Shown: positions 8,626 to 11,500 of the stretch, piece by piece
Numbering within the stretch: the stretch's first letter is position 1
How the letters are laid out: each line of letters starts with the position of its first letter
Source: Jimgerdemannia flammicorona
Lineage: Eukaryota; Mucoromycota; Endogonomycetes; Endogonales; Endogonaceae
Length of the DNA stretch: 11,500 bases
Assembly: GCA_003990745.1 (NCBI GenBank)
Contig: RBNI01006298.1
Coordinates: 1 to 11,500, forward strand
Reading direction: 5' to 3'
The notes under the pieces: model-generated
What the model saw: the letters and a program-made list of their open reading frames with translations, nothing else
Database searches by the model: none
What the model was told of the DNA's origin: nothing
Program-made: the position numbers and the translations under genes

Positions 8626-10516
8626 TCTTTCTCCTATATAATTCACATTACAACAACTTCAAGCAATGGTTTTCGACACAACTCAGAGAAAAGGTATTAT
8701 AAAAATATCATCGAGCAAGAGTTCTGACAAGCATACTGAGTCAGGTGGACCTAGGGCTTTCAGCTGGCAGAATGTGGGAAGGGGTTATAGCCTGGAGATG
8801 GGGGTCTTTAGAGGGTCAAAGGGTGGAGAGGGCTCTGGAGGTAGACCAGTGTCAGTGGTAATGGGGGAAGGTCTGGCCTCCTAAGCTTTGCAGACAAGAT
8901 AAAGAAGAGTAGGTGACCAACTGGATCTAGAGCTGGTGCTGCTGAAGGAAAGGACAAGGCAAGCCTAGGGAGAGGGGGTGGAGGATGCAAGCATAGATGC
9001 TGGAGGTGCTGTGGCTGGGGGTGGGACTGCTGATGGAAGTATGATGGGAAATCAGAAAAAAAAAGAGAGATATGATAGCTGTTGGTAGAGTGGGGCAGAG
9101 ATCCCCAATGTGGAAGGAGGATCTAGCTGATGGTGTAATAGAGCTAGTGGTGACACCATTACTCAGGAAATTGATCTTGGAGTTTGTGATAACACTGTAC
9201 TTCTGGGGCTTGGTAGTGATAGTGAGAATAGTCCTGGGGCTTATCTCGAAGCAAGTGGCTGGGGCTGTCTCAGTGAAGTTCCTAAAGGGTCTGGAGAGAG
9301 TTAAGGTGGGCTTTGAAAAGATAGACCCACTAAAAGAGGCTCTGAAGACTAGAATAGCAGTAGGGAAAGTGATGGTACCCATAGTGCACTGTCTGAGTTG
9401 GGACCCCAGGGTGATGTAGCTACTGGTGAAGAGAGTACCTACAATGATGAAGAAGGAGACTAGAAGGAGGGTGGAGGAGGTGATGGCGAAGTATGGTGAT
9501 ATTGTAGATATTGGCTTCCAGGTGTGGAAGGAGACCTCCATCAGGACAGATAACATGAATGTTAAGATTAGACTGACTGAAAGAGAGACTACAAGAAAGA
9601 TAAGTAACAGGCCCTTGGTGTTGATGTAAAGGGCTTTTGTCTGTAAGGTATCAAGGATGAGAGAGAGTGAAGAGGAGGAAAAGAACTTGTTGGAAACTCT
9701 GAAGGAGTTAAATGGTACTATTGAGAGGAGGGTGAAAGCCTGAAAATTGTATAAAGAGTTAACACATCTGGAGATTGTTGATGGGAAGTATGTTTATACT
9801 GACAAAAGGCAGTGAGAGAGAGCTCAAGGATACAGGAGACAGAGAGAATTGCTAGCAAGCATGAAAGAAGGACTAATGTGAGGGCTGAGGGCTCTGAGAA
9901 GTCTGGAAAAGTGAAGGCAAATGTCTGGACCAACAAGAATGAAAGTGATAGAGAGGAGAGCCTGGAAGGAATAGAGAAGATGCCACTCAAGGACCCATTT
10001 GCTGATGACACTTTCAAGGTCTGGGACCCAGTCGTGGATAACACTCTCCCTCTGATCAAGTGGGATCCAGCTGAGAGAGGTTGGGCAGTAGAGAACAAAC
10101 TGATGCGAGGTGCTCAGCAAGTACACTTTAGAGTTTCTGATGTGACAAAGAGTGGACAGATGGTAACCATTAGTAAGGATAAACTGATAAATGTCCTTGA
10201 GAAGAAATGAGATAAAGCTGTCAGTGTAAAGGCAAATACCATGATGCTGGATACAGGAAGACCAGGAACACCAGGAGGAAAGGAAGTGGGGAACCTACTG
10301 TGGATGAACAGAGTGATGGATAACCTCATAACTAAGGAGTTGAGGGAAGTAAATCTGTGAATGATAAGTAAGAAGCATTGGGCAGAGAATCTGCATAAAG
10401 AGGGAGTGGTGAAAGCACTAAAGGCAAAGATTCTTGTGATTTTCCTGGAGGAGGAAGGATATAAAGTTGATAAGGTGAGGGAGGCGGAACTTACAGTTGT
10501 TACTGGTGAATAGGCT
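8626..10516 (+). mobile_element. Divergent LINE 5' part, element E
   Basis: A second, clearly diverged LINE family. A short leader of about 40 nt (8626-8665) precedes the ORF1 start, and nearly the whole ORF1 follows. Homology to D ORF1 is at protein level only. The element ends near 10516, roughly 25-30 codons before the ORF1 end expected from D, at a sharp join to CpG-rich NAD synthetase sequence. Only about 3 CpG remain in the last kilobase of E. Either E is interrupted here by a later insertion, with the rest of it beyond the window, or it was joined to the neighbour during reverse transcription. Confidence 0.8.
8666..10516 (+). pseudogene. ORF1 of LINE element E, decayed
   Basis: ATG at 8666 opens with MVFDTTQRKGIIK and the block SSKSSDKHTESGGPRAFSW, matching the SSSSEHLERRRPGLGLPKSF region of D. 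After a stop at 8882, the core is in another frame (9072-9629): IELVVTPLLRK, AGAVSVKFL, MAKYGDIVDIGFQVWKE (the RRM-like part). The charged region VCKVSRMRESEEEEKNLL aligns with D ECKVWRRKGSEQEEEELL. From about 9870 to the end a third frame holds KVWDPVVDNTLPLIKWDP and the C-terminal [20 protein letters not shown], which matches the D block LLDDEGYEVDEDHMAEI. Several stops and at least two frame changes exclude function. As in D, no zinc knuckle is seen. Confidence 0.82.
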
Positions 10517-10634
10517 GCCTACTGTTGGGCTGAGCGGCACAGTTTGCAGCTCTGGCAGGAGGCGTGTCTGGAGCGGCGAACGACGCGTGATTTGGCGTTG
10601 CACACACTCTGCTCTCTACATTTTGGAGCCAACA
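10517..10634 (+). other. Presumed 5' UTR of the NAD synthetase copy
   Basis: CpG jumps from about 3 per kb to eight within the first 90 bases, so this sequence shares its origin with the coding part to its right and not with element E. It ends in the good fungal start context caacaATGg. The left boundary is set by composition and by the end of E homology, accurate to about 10-15 bp. It could be copied 5' UTR (if the gene copy is retroposed) or promoter-proximal DNA. Confidence 0.5.
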
Positions 10635-11500
10635 ATGGGGCACTTGATTACCGTTGCGACGTGTGCGCTCAACCAATGGGCCCTCGACTTCGAAGGAAAT
10701 TTAAATCGCATTCTCGAGAGTATCCGAATTGCCAAGAAGCGTGGCGCAACTCTGCGCGTCGGTCCTGAACTCGAAATCAGCGGATATGGCTGCTTCGACC
10801 ATTTTTTGGAGGGCGACACCTACCTTCACTCATGGAAGATGCTATCAATTATTCTCAACAATGAGGAAACACACGGAATCTTACTCGACGTGGGCATGCC
10901 TGTCATGCACAAGACTTTCAAGTACAATTGTCGCGTCATTGTCTTGAACGGCAAGATCCTTCTGATCCGTCCCAAGATGTACCTCGCCAACGATGGCAAT
11001 TACAGAGAGATGCGCTTCTTCACACCATGGATACAGAAGCGTGTGGTTGAAGATCATTACTTGCCGAGGATGATACAACAGATTACGGAACAGATCACCG
11101 TTCCCTGCGGCGATGCGGTCATCGCTACGACAGACACGTGTATCGGCGTCGAGACTTGCGAAGAGTTGTTTACACCCAATAGCCCACATATTGGAATGGG
11201 TCTGGACGGCGTGGAAATTTTCACCAATAGCAGTGGCAGTCACCACGAACTAAGGAAGCTGAACACGCGGATTGATCTTGCGATGGCGATAGGCTTTATT
11301 ATGACGGCTGCGCTTTAGTCGCTGTGAATGGGCAAATTGTCTCATAGGGATCTCAATTTTCGTTGAAAGACGTGGAAGTCATTACCGCAACGATCGATAT
11401 CGAGGACGTTCGCTCCTTCCGTGGGTCCTCTGCTTCCCGCGGTATACAGGCCTCCGAATCTCCGGCCTACCACCGCATCTTCGCTAACATTTCCCTGTCA
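10635..11500 (+). pseudogene. QNS1: Glutamine-dependent NAD+ synthetase pseudogene (N-terminal part)
   Basis: The parent enzyme amidates nicotinic acid adenine dinucleotide to NAD+ in the cytosol, using ammonia made by an N-terminal nitrilase-fold glutaminase. From ATG 10635, 215 residues align with fungal Qns1 ([20 protein letters not shown]). The catalytic triad is intact: E45 in GPELE, K114 in IRPKM, C175 in VETCEELF. After TRIDL the frame breaks near 11277: the family's roughly 20-residue segment ending in YLYANQRG is missing (about 58 nt by comparison with the yeast protein), and homology resumes one frame over with [22 protein letters not shown] at 11345-11347 replaces the Gln expected before GSQFSL; the frame is then open to the window end. 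The ATP-dependent synthetase domain with its SGG motif would lie outside. Odd residues such as K68 (usually E) and C158 (usually F) also suggest relaxed selection. No intron interrupts the coding part, so a processed copy is likely; a functional QNS1 should exist elsewhere. Confidence 0.88.

Noticed and set aside
10497..10634. Open frame running from LINE E into the NAD synthetase start, as a possible fusion protein
   Set aside because: There is no ATG start for it. The upstream codons are in a different frame from E ORF1 and look like untranslated leader, so the open frame is chance.

Overview
The window looks like a transposon-packed stretch of a filamentous fungal nuclear genome. The only host-derived sequence is a broken copy of the glutamine-dependent NAD+ synthetase gene (yeast QNS1 type) at the right edge. 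Its wording resembles basidiomycete versions more than ascomycete ones; that is from memory of the family and is only moderately sure. No intact protein-coding gene, tRNA, rRNA or CRISPR array is visible.

Layout. Positions 1-1157 are unrecognised, CpG-poor DNA holding one 69-bp direct duplication whose two copies differ only by transitions. From about 1158 to 10516 lies a head-to-tail series of non-LTR retrotransposon (LINE) 5' ends on the + strand: copy A (1158-1548), copy B (1549-1860), copy C (7663-8625) and a divergent relative E (8626-10516). Each keeps its 5' leader and part or nearly all of ORF1, then stops where the next copy begins. Between B and C sits a full-length LINE, D, on the - strand (1875-7655, 5.8 kb). 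It has a 171-nt 5' leader, ORF1, ORF2 (endonuclease, reverse transcriptase, C-terminal zinc finger), a 3' AATAAA, a poly(A) tract and an 18-bp target-site duplication. D landed only about 11 bp inside the 5' end of C, so D and C form a head-to-head inverted repeat with arms of about 0.9 kb. From about 10517 to the window end is the NAD synthetase copy: a CpG-rich leader, an intron-free glutaminase domain with all three catalytic residues, then a deletion of about 58 nt that shifts the frame, and an in-frame TAG.

Three compositional layers suggest relative ages. A, B, C and E have about 3 CpG per kb, D about 19 per kb, and the NAD synthetase copy more than 50 in its first 650 bp (counts by eye). 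The simplest history is Russian-doll nesting: B inserted into A, C into B, E into C, a processed NAD synthetase copy into E, and D separately into the B/C junction. An alternative for the right side is a reverse-transcription chimera made by template switching from the NAD synthetase mRNA to LINE RNA. Both predict specific sequence to the right of the window. All open reading frames here are decayed, so nothing in the window is likely to make a full-length functional protein.
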